Shown here: piece by piece, positions 25,030 to 35,929 of the stretch | Layout of the letters: each line of letters begins with the position of its first letter | How positions within the stretch are numbered: position 1 is the stretch's first letter | Assembly (NCBI GenBank): GCA_000934385.1 | Contig: KN880621.1 | Span: forward strand, 1-46,369 | Reading direction: 5' to 3' | Origin: Cylindrobasidium torrendii FP15055 ss-10 | Lineage: Eukaryota; Basidiomycota; Agaricomycetes; Agaricales; Physalacriaceae | Length of the DNA: 46,369 bases | Program-made: the position numbers and the translations under genes | Notes under the pieces: generated by a model | What the model saw: the letters and a program-made list of their open reading frames with translations, nothing else | What the model was told of the DNA's origin: nothing | Databases searched by the model: none

Positions 25030-27006
25030 TCAGACAACATGTGACTTGTTGTAGTGCTCGGAATTGCTGTGGCCGTCGTCGTCTCCCTTTACAATCAAGT
25101 CAGCCTTTGAATAAAGAGTATTTGAAGAGGAAAGACGTACGATGATACGGTGTGTGTCCACGCGGATGGCAAGGTCGTTCGTGCGTTGTCCTCCAATCTA
25201 CGAGGGACTGAGCAATTAATGAAAGCAAACATTGAGACGGCTTACGACATGTGAAACGGTGTTGAAGGATACTTCGCTGACACCGCTCGAGGCCTGACCA
25301 CCTCTGGTAGACGCTGAACGGTTGAGGGTCACAAGAAGTGAATTCGTGTAGACTATCGAAGGGTTAGCAGTGATCGAGAGACCCGTTCAACGACACCTAC
25401 ATCGTCCCACTGTATACAGATTAGGCAAAATCACAGCAAGACGACGTGAAGAACGCACTGAGTAAATAGAACATGATATACAGGAACGTGTTCGGCTCTC
25501 CTTTTACCTATGAATACATGTCAAAACACACTGCTTGCAGAAGTTTCACGACCCTGACGTACCATGGCGAGGGAGACTATAGCACAGAGCGTAGTCGGGA
25601 TGCCAGTATTGAACAAGAAGTACACTGATCGGCCCAACAGGTCGTTACTCTGCCATACAGGTTAGCCTGCGTCCTCCGGGACAGAGTTATATGTGCGTTA
25701 CCTTGTGGAATCCAGTTTCTAGACGTCCGGCGTAGCAGATCAAGGTGACGGTGATCACGACATCTACACTGGGTTGAAAACGGCGTCTGGCAAATAATTG
25801 GGGGTTTGTACGCACCACATAACGCGGTCGTTGCGTTCGTGACAACCGAAAGTGTTGACGGCTATACTGGGATGAGAAAGAAGAAGAGGGATAGAGCATA
25901 GTGCTTCACAAGGGGGTCGACGAGTTGCGCCAAGTACTCGAACTTCATGCTAGAATGCGTTTTAGACGAGGTAAACGAGATAGCGGCTGCTTCTTACATT
26001 ACGGATGTATAAACTGGTTTCGATGTTTTCAATTCTCTGAGCAAAGGGAAGCGAAAAAGGCGTACCAAGTAGAGTGACTAGAAAGGGAGCCGTCAACGAG
26101 GTGCAGCGATGAGAATGGCGGAAAGCGTACCATAGGATGCCAGTCCTAATGTCATCTACGTTTGGTGTCAGCCGCAAGGAGAAATATGGCGGCAAAAAGG
26201 ACTTACGACAACACCGGGAAGTATCCATGACCGGATTGCTGACGTTGGGTCAGATACATAGCGCGTCAAACAGTTACTACTCACATGAATGTATGCGCCA
26301 TGCATAAAACCTGAGAAATTAAGTTAGTGGGTCTGCAGATATTCATAGCATTTGTGCTGACGACTGGGTGATGATACCGATGGATCCGCTGAAGAAAAGC
26401 TCGATGAGGAGCAACCTGTAGGACTGTTAGCTGCTTGTTAGGGTTTGAATCCGGGAGCGATGCTTACTTTTCCACTCTCAAAAGGTATTCTGGCCTGCCA
26501 TGATCTACAAAGTCATTGGAATAGCGCATCAAAGGGAAGAGGATTCCGCGCACGTGTAACGACGTAGCTGTATACACTCTCTGGGAACAAATAAGCATTG
26601 AATTTGTGCGTTCCTTCCAAAGAGAGACGTACTGGAAAGAAGAACGAGCTGTGCCGTATCACACAATAGGACAGTGCACACACAAGCCTTCAGCAACCAA
26701 TGGTCCCTATGGCTGCGTTTTCGAAAGTAGAACCATGCCTGCAGCAAACTGGCTGGTACCCAAGAAATCCGTTAGATATCTCAGACTTCTCCCGCCTCAA
26801 CAAAAGAACGCACCCCCGTACAACCTGAGTAAAGAAGGTTGGTCAAAAGGAGAAGCCTCCAGGACATACAAACGGGAAGGCACACGCACGCGGAGCCAAC
26901 AACCACGGAGATGTACAGAAGCCCGATACTGCTCACACCATCAGCGTATTGCGACCAGTGCCAAAAGCCCAACATACGTGTTGTCCTTTGTCGCTGCGAT
27001 GGCCAT
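25030..27006 (-). CDS. Multi-pass membrane protein of the DUF6534 type
   Basis: A seven-helix membrane protein family much expanded in Agaricomycetes, of unknown function, probably at the plasma membrane. The gene is cut into about fifteen short exons. From the start (MAIAATKDNT) I can chain helix 1 IGLLYISVVVGSALYG, then ASLLQAWFYFRKRSHRDHWLLKA, helix 2 CVCTVLLCDTAQLVLLSS, RPEYLLRVEKLLLIELFFSGSIGIITQ with FYAWRIHS, RSWILPGVVMTLGLASYG, VDVVITVTLICYAGRLETGFHK, NDLLGRSVYFLFNTGIPTTL, KGEPNTFLYIMFYLLS, and the family hallmark YTNSLLVTLNRSASTRG. The cytosolic tail ends HNKSHVV-like (EHYNKSHVV, TGA). The stretch 25860-25970 has two possible frames and is unsure. All blocks appear in family order, so the gene looks whole. 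Confidence 0.8.
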
Positions 27007-27552
27007 GGTGGGATGAAGGGAGGAGAGGGGACCCGGGAGAGATATGTCAATCCTGATGTGAGTACTGTGGATGAACGATTACGCCCCCTCACTAAAAAGC
27101 TCAGCACTCAGGGTGCAGTAATGGCGCGGCGGGCGCCATCCGAGTCGGAGCCCAGTCGGAGCCGCAGAAAGCTTTCTTTCCATAGAAACCTTGCGCGACG
27201 ACAGACCCACACATCGTACCTCAAGTAATTCTGAGAGGTAACACAAAGGTAACAAAGGATCAGCGAAGGATGAACGTTCAACTCTAGTGGCTAGCCAGTG
27301 GATAATGACCGACTTACGACTTGCTCACTGTTTCAAAGATCTGCGCGCGAATCGAGGCTATTACTAGGCTCTGACGGTAGGCACATAAGGCAATAAACAC
27401 ATCCAATCCCCTCGTGAATTGCCAAAAGAGAGTATGTACAAGGTCGTAAGTAGTAAGGCTACAGTCCATCTAGGTAAAGGGGTAAAACAGTAATGTCCAG
27501 GCCATCAAGGCTCTACATGTCGTTGTCACCATGGATCAGCATGGATCCTCCT
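27007..27552. other. Intergenic region without a recognisable gene
   Basis: Contains the promoter of the DUF6534 gene and the 3' end of the next one. A 136-codon plus frame (26606-27016) is antisense to conserved exons and another at 26839-27228 lacks any motif. Confidence 0.5.
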
Positions 27553-28311
27553 CTACCGCGCCGTGAAGTTGACGCCGCCGTTTCCGGTAGTGGTAGGTGA
27601 AGCCGCCTCGCTCGTTACAGGCTTCGGTGTACCCTGCGAGAGGATACCACCGCTGCTTGAAGATGAGGACAGAGTGGCTGCCGAGGAAGCTGCAGATCCA
27701 ACTGCAGTGCCACCTAATGTAGTAGACGCGCTTGTAGCCAAGCTTGATACAGATGCCGGTGCGCTTGACGCAGAAACACTCGATGCCGACCCAGTCGCGG
27801 TCGCTGCTTTGGACACAGTCGCAGCAGACGACGCAGATAGGGAGATGGCAGAGGATGCGGGGGCGCTGGTGCCCGAGGGTACTGCAGAACTGGCTGCAGC
27901 ACTTGAGGACGAACCGGCAGCCGCAGTGCTAGGCGCGCCGCTGAGAATCGTTGCATCTGAGGGAAGGGTGGTGGCAACAAAGACGGTGACTGTTTGCGTA
28001 ACAGTCACTGCTCCATCAGAGCCAGTGGCGGTGGTCGGCTCTGCCGAAGAGGTGGAGGCCGACGCCGATGTTGATGCCGACCCAGAGGCCAGCACACTGG
28101 TGGTCGCAGAGGCTGACGAGCTAACAGCTGCCGATGAGGTAATAGCTACTGGTGAGCTGATTGCTGCAGAGGAACTTGCGGCGGATGATGTTGTTTCGGC
28201 AGACGTCGCAGAAAGCGTGGTCGAGACGAGCTGGCGACGGAAGATCGGATTCAAGGGTGCCGCCTGGGCGATGAGCGCGAGGGCGGGAATGATGGCAATG
28301 GTGAAGCGCAT
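27553..28311 (-). CDS. Secreted Ser/Ala/Thr-rich low-complexity protein
   Basis: Single exon, 252 residues. It starts with a signal peptide (MRFTIAIIPALALIAQA), then APLNPIFRRQ, where RR is a possible Kex2 site. The mature part is nearly all Ser, Ala, Thr and Val (runs such as SSAASSSAAISS), with one non-repetitive island, GAVTVTQTVTVFVATTLP. It ends NGGVNFTAR. There is no hydrophobic C-terminal tail, so a GPI anchor is unlikely. The composition predicts heavy O-mannosylation, a disordered cell-wall or secreted glycoprotein. I do not recognise a specific family. The opposite strand also has a 262-codon open frame, an effect of the GCN/TCN codon bias. Confidence 0.7.
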   Translation of the reverse strand: MRFTIAIIPALALIAQAAPLNPIFRRQLVSTTLSATSAETTSSAASSSAAISSPVAITSSAAVSSSASATTSVLASGSASTSASASTSSAEPTTATGSDGAVTVTQTVTVFVATTLPSDATILSGAPSTAAAGSSSSAAASSAVPSGTSAPASSAISLSASSAATVSKAATATGSASSVSASSAPASVSSLATSASTTLGGTAVGSAASSAATLSSSSSSGGILSQGTPKPVTSEAASPTTTGNGGVNFTAR

Positions 28312-29102
28312 GTTGAACTCGTGGATGTGCGTGGATAGAAGGTGCGTCTAGCGTGTGTGTCGTTATACAATGGGTAGCACCTGGCTGAAGGAATGTCCGT
28401 CAAGGAAAGGGAGCTCGCAAGGGTCGTGAGGGTAGAATGGAAGGATGAGGACTTATCTGGTTGAGTAGCTGTGCTTAAATACTCTCGTCTTAATACTGCA
28501 CAATGACATGCGCCTCCGGGCTCAAAGAAGAACAATGGCGGGTGGCCAAACAATAGTCCGAAAACAATAGGTTGTTTGCTTGACACGCATTCGCCACGCG
28601 AACTCATTTTCCAGAGAGACTGAGTGATGTCGATGAGAGTGATGTTACGCGCCAGTGGTCTCGAAATGAAAGTCATGGAAGTATTTGTTAGAGGGAAGAC
28701 GAGGAAAGCGCAATGAGCGCCGCCGCCCATGCCAAGCGTGTACAAATACGCCACATTTCTTTAATCTCTGTCTCTCATTTCGATTCGTGCTTGAGTAAGC
28801 CGTGTCGGCCCTTCGTAGAGCATGCAGCGTCAACTACTTAAGAAGTGTAATATAAGTCGTGTAAAGCTAGCCATCTGACACTCAACATTTTATGTCAGTA
28901 CGATTATTTAGGTGTACTGAGTCTGGATTGTGAGTGCTAATACTAATAGATAGGTGTCCTTGGTATCAGGTAGGTGTCACGATCTTCGTGCAAGACGTGT
29001 GCCAAGTCAGGCGACATTGACACTCAGGCTTTTTGAAGGTTGATTCAAGTTCACACGCTATATATTATAGCTATTATAGCTTGACCACTATCCCTCACCA
29101 CG
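28312..29102. other. Divergent promoter region, secreted protein and crotonase
   Basis: No gene is visible. A TATTTAA on the minus strand near 28475 and a TATA run near 29059 fit the two flanking divergent genes. Confidence 0.45.
29059..29065 (+). promoter_or_regulatory. TATA box of the crotonase-family gene
   Basis: TATATAT about 40 bases before the ATG at 29103. Confidence 0.5.
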
Positions 29103-30366
29103 ATGACCGACTATGACAATCTTGGACTCAAAGAGCTGGTAGCTAAGCTCGAGGACTCTGTGCTTGTTGTCACTCTCAGCAGCAGCGAGAAGTATTCCAT
29201 TTAACTCGTATCTGCGTTGTCGGCCTCACTGATTCGTCGTGTGGACCGAATCTCTTTCACTTGGCGTTATCCGAGGAGATCGTCCGTGTCTTTGAGATGG
29301 CGGACTTGGACGACAGTGTTCGCGCCGTTGTTATGACCGCCGACCCGACAAGCAAAGCCTTCTGTCCTGGGGTATGTTGAGACGATGTCTGTATTCCAAC
29401 GATCGCTCACTGGTGACACTTGATACCTCCTAGTTGAGCCTCACGAAAGGATTCCCAGCAGGAGGTCTCTCCGGGACGCCAGAGACGAACCCGTATAGTA
29501 CGTCAACCAGACGCCACCGCCACAAATGGTAGCAGCCGCAACTGACTGAACATTGATATGTAGTACTTGCCGAACCCGGAGGCCGCGTATCGAAAGCCAT
29601 CATAAATTGCCGAAAAATCACCATTGTAGCAATAAACGGGCATCTTGTACGCAATTTGACATCCAACCTCATTTGATGCACTCACACTGACCAGGGAGGA
29701 GTGGGGAGTACCGCGATGCAGCTCCCCTTCGACATCCGCTTTGCATGGGCAGGCGCGAAGATCCTCTTCTCCTTCGTCCGCCTAGGTGTCAATCCCGAAG
29801 GTATGCTTATCCCATCCCTGTAACTCAGCCTCATTCACCATTCCCCTATTTCCATTGTTCGTCATCATCGCATGCCTAATTTGGAACCCCAATCACAGGT
29901 CTAATGACGCACTTCCTCCCCCGCCTCATCGGCCTCTCACGCGCGAACGCTATTTTCCTCTCTGGCGCTAGCCCACTCTATCCTACTTCGCCGCTGCTCG
30001 ACGGCCTGTACTACCAAGTCTTCGAAAAGCGCGAAGACGTCTTCCCCGCCGCATTGGCGTTTGCGAAAGAGTTGGCGAGCAGCACGTCGCAGACCGCTGT
30101 GGCTATGACCAAGAGCCTTTTGTGGCATTCGCCTATTAAAGGGATAGAGGACGTGGCAGCGATGGAGTCCCGTACGATGTCGATGCTAGTGCAAGCGCCA
30201 GATTCCAAGGAAGGTGCGCGCGCCTTTGCAGAGAGAAGGGCCCCGCGGTTCGAGGACAAGGTATCTCAAATTGACACTGATTGGTATCCTTGGGTGAGTC
30301 TTCAATAGCTGCAAGGATATGGGATCTTCTAATGCGAACCCATAGTGGACAAAGTCAAAGATGTAA
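29103..30366 (+). CDS. Enoyl-CoA hydratase/isomerase family protein, with a doubtful first splice site
   Basis: Crotonase-fold enzyme acting on enoyl-CoA. Exon 1 reads MTDYDNLGLKELVAKLEDSV, LVVTLSSSE. Downstream are NLFHLALSEEIVRVFEMADL, VRAVVMTA, KAFCPG (the oxyanion-hole region), LTKGFPAGGLSG, ITIVAINGHLGGVGSTAMQLP, FDIRFAWAGAKI, VRLGVNPEG and LPRLIGLSRANAIFLSG, the family order for fungal crotonases of about 300 residues. With a last intron at GTGAGT (about 30294) the end is PWWTKSKM and TAA at 30366; SKM fits the PTS1 consensus, so peroxisomal location is likely. Without it the frame ends at 30308. Intron 1 should be 29192-29244, giving SEKPNLFH, but it ends GG, not AG. So the gene may be mis-spliced, an allele, or a recent pseudogene. 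Confidence 0.75.
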
Positions 30367-30924
30367 TTATGAGTAGTGTTCATGAGCTGATGAAAGTGAC
30401 TGTCCTATGCCAAAGAGCATGTGCGGCACTTAGCCCGCTTGTGGTATTTCTGACAGAGGTTCTGACCTCATGTATAAACTAGCAGTCTGCTAGCAGTGAA
30501 AACGGACGTGGTTCCCCCTACGTCCTTGCAGCCTGAGCTCGAGAAAACGCGAGGAGAGAGTCCGAGAAACCATTGGCCTTCGCCAATAAATCCAGAACGA
30601 GTCTTGAACCAAGTCGACGGGAGGGCCTTTCCAAGATGGAGAACCATTCCCGGTATCGGGGTGCATAACTACGAGCCCTTCGAATAAGGTCTGCTGGTGC
30701 GATGGTAAGATGGCCGATCAACACACCCACGTGCGATTTACACTACTTACACACGACCACGGCCACGGCCATGGCCAGCCAGTCGTCCCATTTGCACTAA
30801 TTCTGAGTTGAAACTCCTCACCGGAGAGGTACAACGAAAAGAGGATACCCAAATCTCAAGGAGCCCGATTAAAATACATTTTGATCCACTAAGATATGTC
30901 TACATGGCGCTAATCCTAAGCGCT
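30367..30924. other. Convergent intergenic region
   Basis: Lies between two converging genes; no coding signal. A GC-rich repeat-like run (CACGGCCACGGCCATGGCC) sits near 30760-30778. Confidence 0.5.
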
Positions 30925-32104
30925 CTACTTCTCGTTGGTGAGAACACCGCGGTAGCGCATCTTTCCTGACTGAAGCTTCTCCACCGCCTCTGTAACCCCA
31001 TCACGGGTCAAAGGGAACTTTTCAATGACTGGGAACACCTTATTGCGTCCGCAGAAATCGAGCATATCAGAACTGTGCAGAGATGAGGCGTCAGTCAAGT
31101 TCCACGAAAGGCGGGATGGGGGTAACGCACTATCCCTGTCGGCTAGCAAGTATGCTACCAAGAACGTTGTATCCCCTCGTGAGGAACTGGAAGAACGGAA
31201 TCTCCATCTTTCCAAAGGTGAGGGTAAGCGGGATAACTGTCGCCTTGTTCGCCAGGACTTTGAAGTATTGCTCCCAATCCGGCAGCGTCGCGGTGGTCAC
31301 GACAAGACGGTCGATGGGCTTCTTGACGTTGAGGGTGGCGAAGTCCTGGACGTCCTTGGTCGCGTAGAATTCATGCGCACCCATGGAGAGCGCCTCTTCG
31401 CGCTTGGAGTTTGTGCCGGAGAAAACGACGACTTCGCATCCCATGCGTGCGGCGAACTGGATGGCTAGATGTCCAAGTCCACCAATGCCGACGATGCCGA
31501 CACGGTCAGTGGGCTTGCAGTGTTCTAGCAGAGGCGTGAACACTGTCGCACCACCACCTAATAAAGCACGCGTATCAGAATTCACACAATACGTGAGACG
31601 AACGTGGGGGGAAAGACGCACACATGAGAGGGGCAGCATGCTCGCTCTTGACGTTGTCCGGGATCTTGAAGAGCCAGTCCTCCTTGTACACGGATATCTC
31701 GCCGAGCGAACCCTGGTCCGTGTTGGTGAACATGAATTCCTCCTTGTCCGTGCAGTATTGGTCCTGGCCGTCCAAGCAGAATTGGCACTTGTGGCACGTA
31801 GAGTATATAACGCCCCATCCGACACGGTCGCCGACCTTGAACTTCGTCGCCTCGGGGCCAAGCTCAGCGATGACACCGACACCTGCAAGGCGCTTAGCGG
31901 GAGACGGCAGTAATGAGGATGGGGAGACGCACCTTCGTGTCCGAGGACCTGGTCGGCGTGGATGAGATGCAGGTCAGTGCCGCAGAGCCCACTGTGGGTG
32001 ATTTTGATGAGGACCTCGCGTCCTTTGAGCGCGTCGCGGGTGAAAGTGCCCTTGACAATTTCGCCAGAAGCCGAGCCTCTGAAAGTAACTCCAGTGTATC
32101 CCAT
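30925..32104 (-). CDS. Zinc alcohol dehydrogenase, cinnamyl-alcohol-dehydrogenase type
   Basis: Probably an NADPH-dependent aldehyde reductase/alcohol dehydrogenase of the MDR superfamily (AdhC/YahK/CAD branch), cytosolic. Starts MGYTGVTFRGSASGEIVKG. Catalytic zinc: GLCGTDLHLIHADQ and LGHEGVGVIAELGP. Structural zinc: YSTCHKCQFCLDGQDQYC. Rossmann motif: VGIVGIGGLGHLAIQFA, then VVVFSGTNSKREEALSMGAHEF, which fits the NADP-type branch. It ends DMLDFCGRNKVFPVIE, VEKLQSGKMRYRGVL and TNEK with TAG. Three introns, about 335 residues, near the usual 340-350. Related enzymes reduce aromatic and aliphatic aldehydes; the physiological substrate here cannot be read from sequence. It is divergent in family from the polyol enzyme at 21732-23197. 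Confidence 0.92.
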
Positions 32105-33160
32105 GGTAGAGTAGTGATGTGTGTGGGCGGCGGTAGTATGTGGTGGGTGTGTGGAAGCAACTGTCGTTCGACATTCCTTGGACTTGGAGACCTTTTATAT
32201 GATAAGGACTAGTTCCCGCCAGGTACGTACATGCTGCGAACACACGGGTTCTTGGGTGATCAACTTATTCCATTGCTGTATGTCGTGCAGTTGTCGGATT
32301 GGATGTCGTGTTCGTCCTACAGTTGCCGGAGGTACTGGTCCCAGGGCATAGAAGCGTGCACACCAAAAACCATGATCTCTACAGCCTGCCTACGAAGTTC
32401 GAGGATAGAGTTCGCGGCAAGCACCGAGCGGAACGGTAGAAGACAGAGGCCAATGGGTCTTCGTATGTGCCTTCGTTCCCAAGCACTCACGGAGCGTTCT
32501 ATACGAGGCAGTTCCCCATCGTACACAATTCTACACAACGGTCAACCGGGCATTTCCCGCACCTGAGTTCAATATTACACCATCTTGACATTCAAACTAG
32601 ATCGTAGTCTTCTGCAAAGATGATTGACATGCCTAATCTGGTTCAATTGCACGCATCCATGTTTGGCTATCAATGTGCACACCTGAAATACGTACGAAAA
32701 ACATTTGTCAACCGGGCGGCGCAGATCCATATTCTGCGCAAGGCGAACGCTTCCCCCGCCGCATCGGAATGGTGTACTGGGAGACCAGTACCGTCGTCGA
32801 TTATCCTGGTTTCCGGCGCATCTCGAGCCCCATGGACTAGACCTTGCACGCAACCTTTTCCATCCGCAATGGGTTTGTGCCACAAGAGCGCGGCAGTCTA
32901 AGATGTGCAGGAGAGTGGGCCGCTAGTACAAGCTACTGCTTCCAGTACCGACCCTCACCTCCAGGACGTGTACATACGCCTGCTTGTAAACGAGGTGGCT
33001 AGAATGAAAAGATCAAGATCCAACTAAGCGTCCGACCACTCGCCTTGGAAAAAGACTGGTTGTGGGGACGAGAGCTGAGCCAGTCTTGTTTCGAACGAAG
33101 TCATAATTGAAATTCTGGCCATGCGCGGGGGTCATTAAGGATTCATTATCATACATGTAA
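32105..33160. other. Intergenic region: ADH promoter and aquaglyceroporin 3' end
   Basis: Besides the ADH promoter on the left I see nothing supportable; all frames are short and lack motifs. Confidence 0.5.
32192..32198 (-). promoter_or_regulatory. TATA box of the CAD-type ADH
   Basis: Minus-strand TATAAAA, about 90 bases before the ATG at 32104. Confidence 0.55.
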
Positions 33161-34247
33161 TCAGACATTGTCGTCTATCTTTGTGTTCGAGCGTCCACCA
33201 ACGGGGCGGTTGAGGAAAGAGTCGCGGCCAGTGTAGATGCAGGTATCGTACGCCTGAGGAAAGAGTAAGCACGCAAGAACCATACTGCAAAGAAAGACGC
33301 ACAAATCCACCAGCAATGCCGCCGATGATGGCTCCGGCCCATGGTCCCCAAGCCCACCACCAAGAGTTGTGCGTCCAAACCTCATTGCCGTACCCAACCA
33401 ACCACAACGCAATCCTTGGACCACTATCGCGTGCACCATTGATAGCGTAGCCGGTGTTGACACCGAGGGATGAGCCAATGCCGAGCAGGACGATAAACAA
33501 GGCGACTGCCATCGTGCCGGGCGGTGGGGGCAGGTTCTTCCTGTCGGACAGAGCGAAAACCATCGCAATAAGCACACCGCTCGCAAGTGCTTCGGAGAAG
33601 AATGCCGAGAACGCAGGAAGCCACGGTTGAGGGAAAGTGAAGAACATTCCTGCGGTGGCTGTGGGTCCAGTAAGAGCATGTCCACTTCCGTTCTCGAAAA
33701 GCGCGATGGAGTAGCAATAGTTGGCGTATACGAGGAGAGCACCCATCGCGCCACCAAAGACTTGTGCGCCGATGTACCACGGCACACGCTTGAGAGGGAA
33801 TCCACGGTACATCCAAAGCGCGATAGTCACACTGGGATTACAGTGCCCGCCAGAGATGCCGCCAGCCATCCACACCGCCATTGCAACGCCTGCCGCCCAA
33901 GCGAATCGCGCCATCAGCGGATCACCGACGGAATACGCGTGATCTTTGTTGAGGGCGTAGTGGAGCCCCGTCTGGCATTCGACGCCAGCGCCAAAGAGGA
34001 TGATAAGAGCAGTGCCAAACGCCTCGGCCAGCTCCTCTCGCCAGACGTAGCGGAAACGCGTGAGTGCATTTGGTCGGCCAGAGTATTCCGCCCAGCGAGG
34101 GTCATGGAGCTCAGTGGCCTCGTCAGCGTCGACGGGGGCGGCCGGAAGGGCGGGAGCAGGCGACGGTAGCTGCTCTGAAGTGCCTTCAAGTGCTGAGCGC
34201 CGTGCAGAACGCGACGAGTTAAGGAGAGGCTCGTTTTCGGAGGCCAT
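33161..34247 (-). CDS. Aquaglyceroporin (MIP family)
   Basis: Membrane channel for water, glycerol or similar small solutes, likely in the plasma membrane. 345 residues, two exons. A hydrophilic N-terminus of about 70 residues (ENEPLLNSSRSARRS...) precedes six membrane helices: EAFGTALIILFGAG, FAWAAGVAMAVWMAG, YIGAQVFGGAMGALLVY, FFSEALASGVLIAMVFAL, MAVALFIVLLGIGSSLG, WAGAIIGGIAGGF. The first pore loop reads GGHCNPSVTIA (NPS for NPA) and the second GYAINGARDSGPR (NGA for NPA), with the selectivity Arg kept and followed by Asp, as in glycerol channels. The short second exon (AYDTCIYTGRDSF...DDNV) is the cytosolic tail. The start ATG is the only one upstream of helix 1 in frame. Family is certain; selectivity is not. 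Confidence 0.93.
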
Positions 34248-34933
34248 CAGGGAATATCAAGCACGCTCGTCGGCAAGGCGGTCGATAGCTCGTCGTGGTC
34301 GAGAGCAATGAAGGAAAGAGGCACCGTGACGATATTTCCGTCTTCCATAGGGTAAACTTATTATAATTTGACAGGACGCTCCAACTCGCTCAGTTCACAA
34401 CTCCAAACACTTGTGTGTTCTACGCGGACACGTTTTCCAGCGAGAGAAGAGAATGCTTTGGGATAGGATAAAGACAAGGAGCGCGACAGCAGGAATGATG
34501 GGATCAAACTCATCATCTTGCGCCACACAGTCAAAGCTTGCAGTTTGGCAACAGTCGTAGAAGGTCTGCATGATTCCAATACGAGGTCCGACAGCACCTG
34601 TTGAGGTTGTGCATCGAATTCTCGGAGTCCCAATCCACAGCGCTATCGACCTTCCGCGGTTAACCCAGCATGACGGACTTCACACGGACTCGCCTGGACA
34701 ACGTACAGTCTCACTCGCCAAGTCAGCGTACCAGACAGTATTCAAACAAATTACATAAATAATAATCGACATAAAAGTACAAGCAACTAGAACATACACA
34801 GAGCTCACAAGATAACCCAACTGTCCGATCTACGTATGTACAAGTGTTCCGAGGGGGAAAACGCAGTGGGCTCCAAAAGCCTTGCTAAGTGATAAAGATA
34901 TGGGTTGAGGCGGGGGAGGGAGGAAGCAGGCTC
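34248..34933. other. Intergenic region: aquaglyceroporin promoter and GATA-like gene 3' end
   Basis: No gene-like frame. AT-rich sequence around 34735-34800 is probably the 3' untranslated part or terminator of the GATA-like gene. Confidence 0.45.
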
Positions 34934-35929
34934 TCAGGACCGGCCTTCAGCAGCATCGACAGCGTCGAGTAACTCATCGACAACCTCCTCCTTGATGTTG
35001 TCCTCGTCGTCGCTACCGAGAAGTTCGTCCGCCTCCGCGTCTCGGTCGTCACGCTCGCTGGAATCTGGATGCTGCAGCAGCCGAGGATCATCCTCTCCCG
35101 CTGCCCGTGCGAGAAGATCCTCGAGCGGCTCTGGCGAATAAGTCGGTGTGCTGTTACGACTAGCATTGCGGTGGTCTTGAGGCAGATTGTTGCGTGCAAG
35201 CTGCGGTACCAGTGGCTTGACAGTGGCGCGGCGCTCAACCCGCTTAATTTTCTTTCGGCACCTGTTGAAGGTGAGCATGGGAAGAGTGACCGAGGAAACC
35301 CAAGCCACTGACCTATCACAGACGGTGCCGGGGCCAAGCGGGCCTGGGCCCCATTTCTCAACGCACTTGCCATCCTTGTAGCGGCCCGGCTGACCACAAG
35401 TGCGACAGACGCGCTGGCCAAGGTCGTTGATGGCAGGGTATGGCTGTGATGGCGGGGCAGGCATCGCTGGAGGGGACTGCTTGTAATGCACTGGCACTGA
35501 TGCTGACTGAGATCTCGCTGGGAGTGTGATTGTTGTGTGATGTGGTGGGGATGGGGCGCCCATGCTGTTGTAGGGTGAAATGTGGCCGTAGCCATGAGTG
35601 GTCTTCGCGATCTTGGATGGTGGGCTCATGTCCGAGCGTGATTCATCAGTCAGTGTGCGCTGGAAGTATATGAGTGGCTTATCGCGCGCAGGACACAGCT
35701 GGCGTACCGCTCGTTTCATTGACACTGGCGCGCTGAACGGATCCTCCCCCAGCAGACGCACAAGACGAGTACGGACATCGTCTAAGGAGGCCAAACAGGC
35801 GCGTATTTCGTCGTGATTCAGCGCCGGCGCTGGGCGCTGCTGCTGGCGCTTTAGTTCGTCGATTTCCCGATAACTGTCGCTGAGTAGAGTAGCGAGCGAC
35901 GCGTTGCTTGTGTTGGCAGGGACGTTCAT
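34934..35929 (-). CDS. GATA-like zinc-finger protein
   Basis: Probable nuclear DNA-binding protein, 314 residues in two exons. The ATG at 35929 (MNVPANTSNASLATLL) is chosen; an open frame continues upstream without another ATG. The N-terminal part has a helical region (SDSYREIDELKRQQQRP) and a Ser/Pro-rich middle. The finger is CRTCGQPGRYKDGKC...KWGPGPLGPGTVCDRC, spacing CX2C-X25-CX2C with an extra Cys inside. WGPGPLGPGTVCDRC matches the GATA core W-x-x-GP-x-GP-x-x-x-C-x-x-C. The basic tail RKKIKRVERR directly after it fits DNA contact or nuclear import. The C-terminus is acidic (SDDEDNIKEEVVDELLDAV). The intron splits the last CDRC between R and C. The exact subfamily is unknown to me. Confidence 0.75.
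   Translation of the reverse strand: MNVPANTSNASLATLLSDSYREIDELKRQQQRPAPALNHDEIRACLASLDDVRTRLVRLLGEDPFSAPVSMKRAVRQLCPARDKPLIYFQRTLTDESRSDMSPPSKIAKTTHGYGHISPYNSMGAPSPPHHTTITLPARSQSASVPVHYKQSPPAMPAPPSQPYPAINDLGQRVCRTCGQPGRYKDGKCVEKWGPGPLGPGTVCDRSVAWVSSVTLPMLTFNRCRKKIKRVERRATVKPLVPQLARNNLPQDHRNASRNSTPTYSPEPLEDLLARAAGEDDPRLLQHPDSSERDDRDAEADELLGSDDEDNIKEEVVDELLDAVDAAEGRS

Noticed and set aside
26606..27228. Plus-strand frames of 129-136 codons
   Set aside because: Antisense to the first exons of the DUF6534 gene, which form a coherent helix series.
27563..28351. A 262-codon plus-strand frame opposite the Ser/Ala-rich secreted gene
   Set aside because: It is the mirror of Ser/Ala codon bias, has no signal peptide or motif, and starts inside sequence explained by the other strand.
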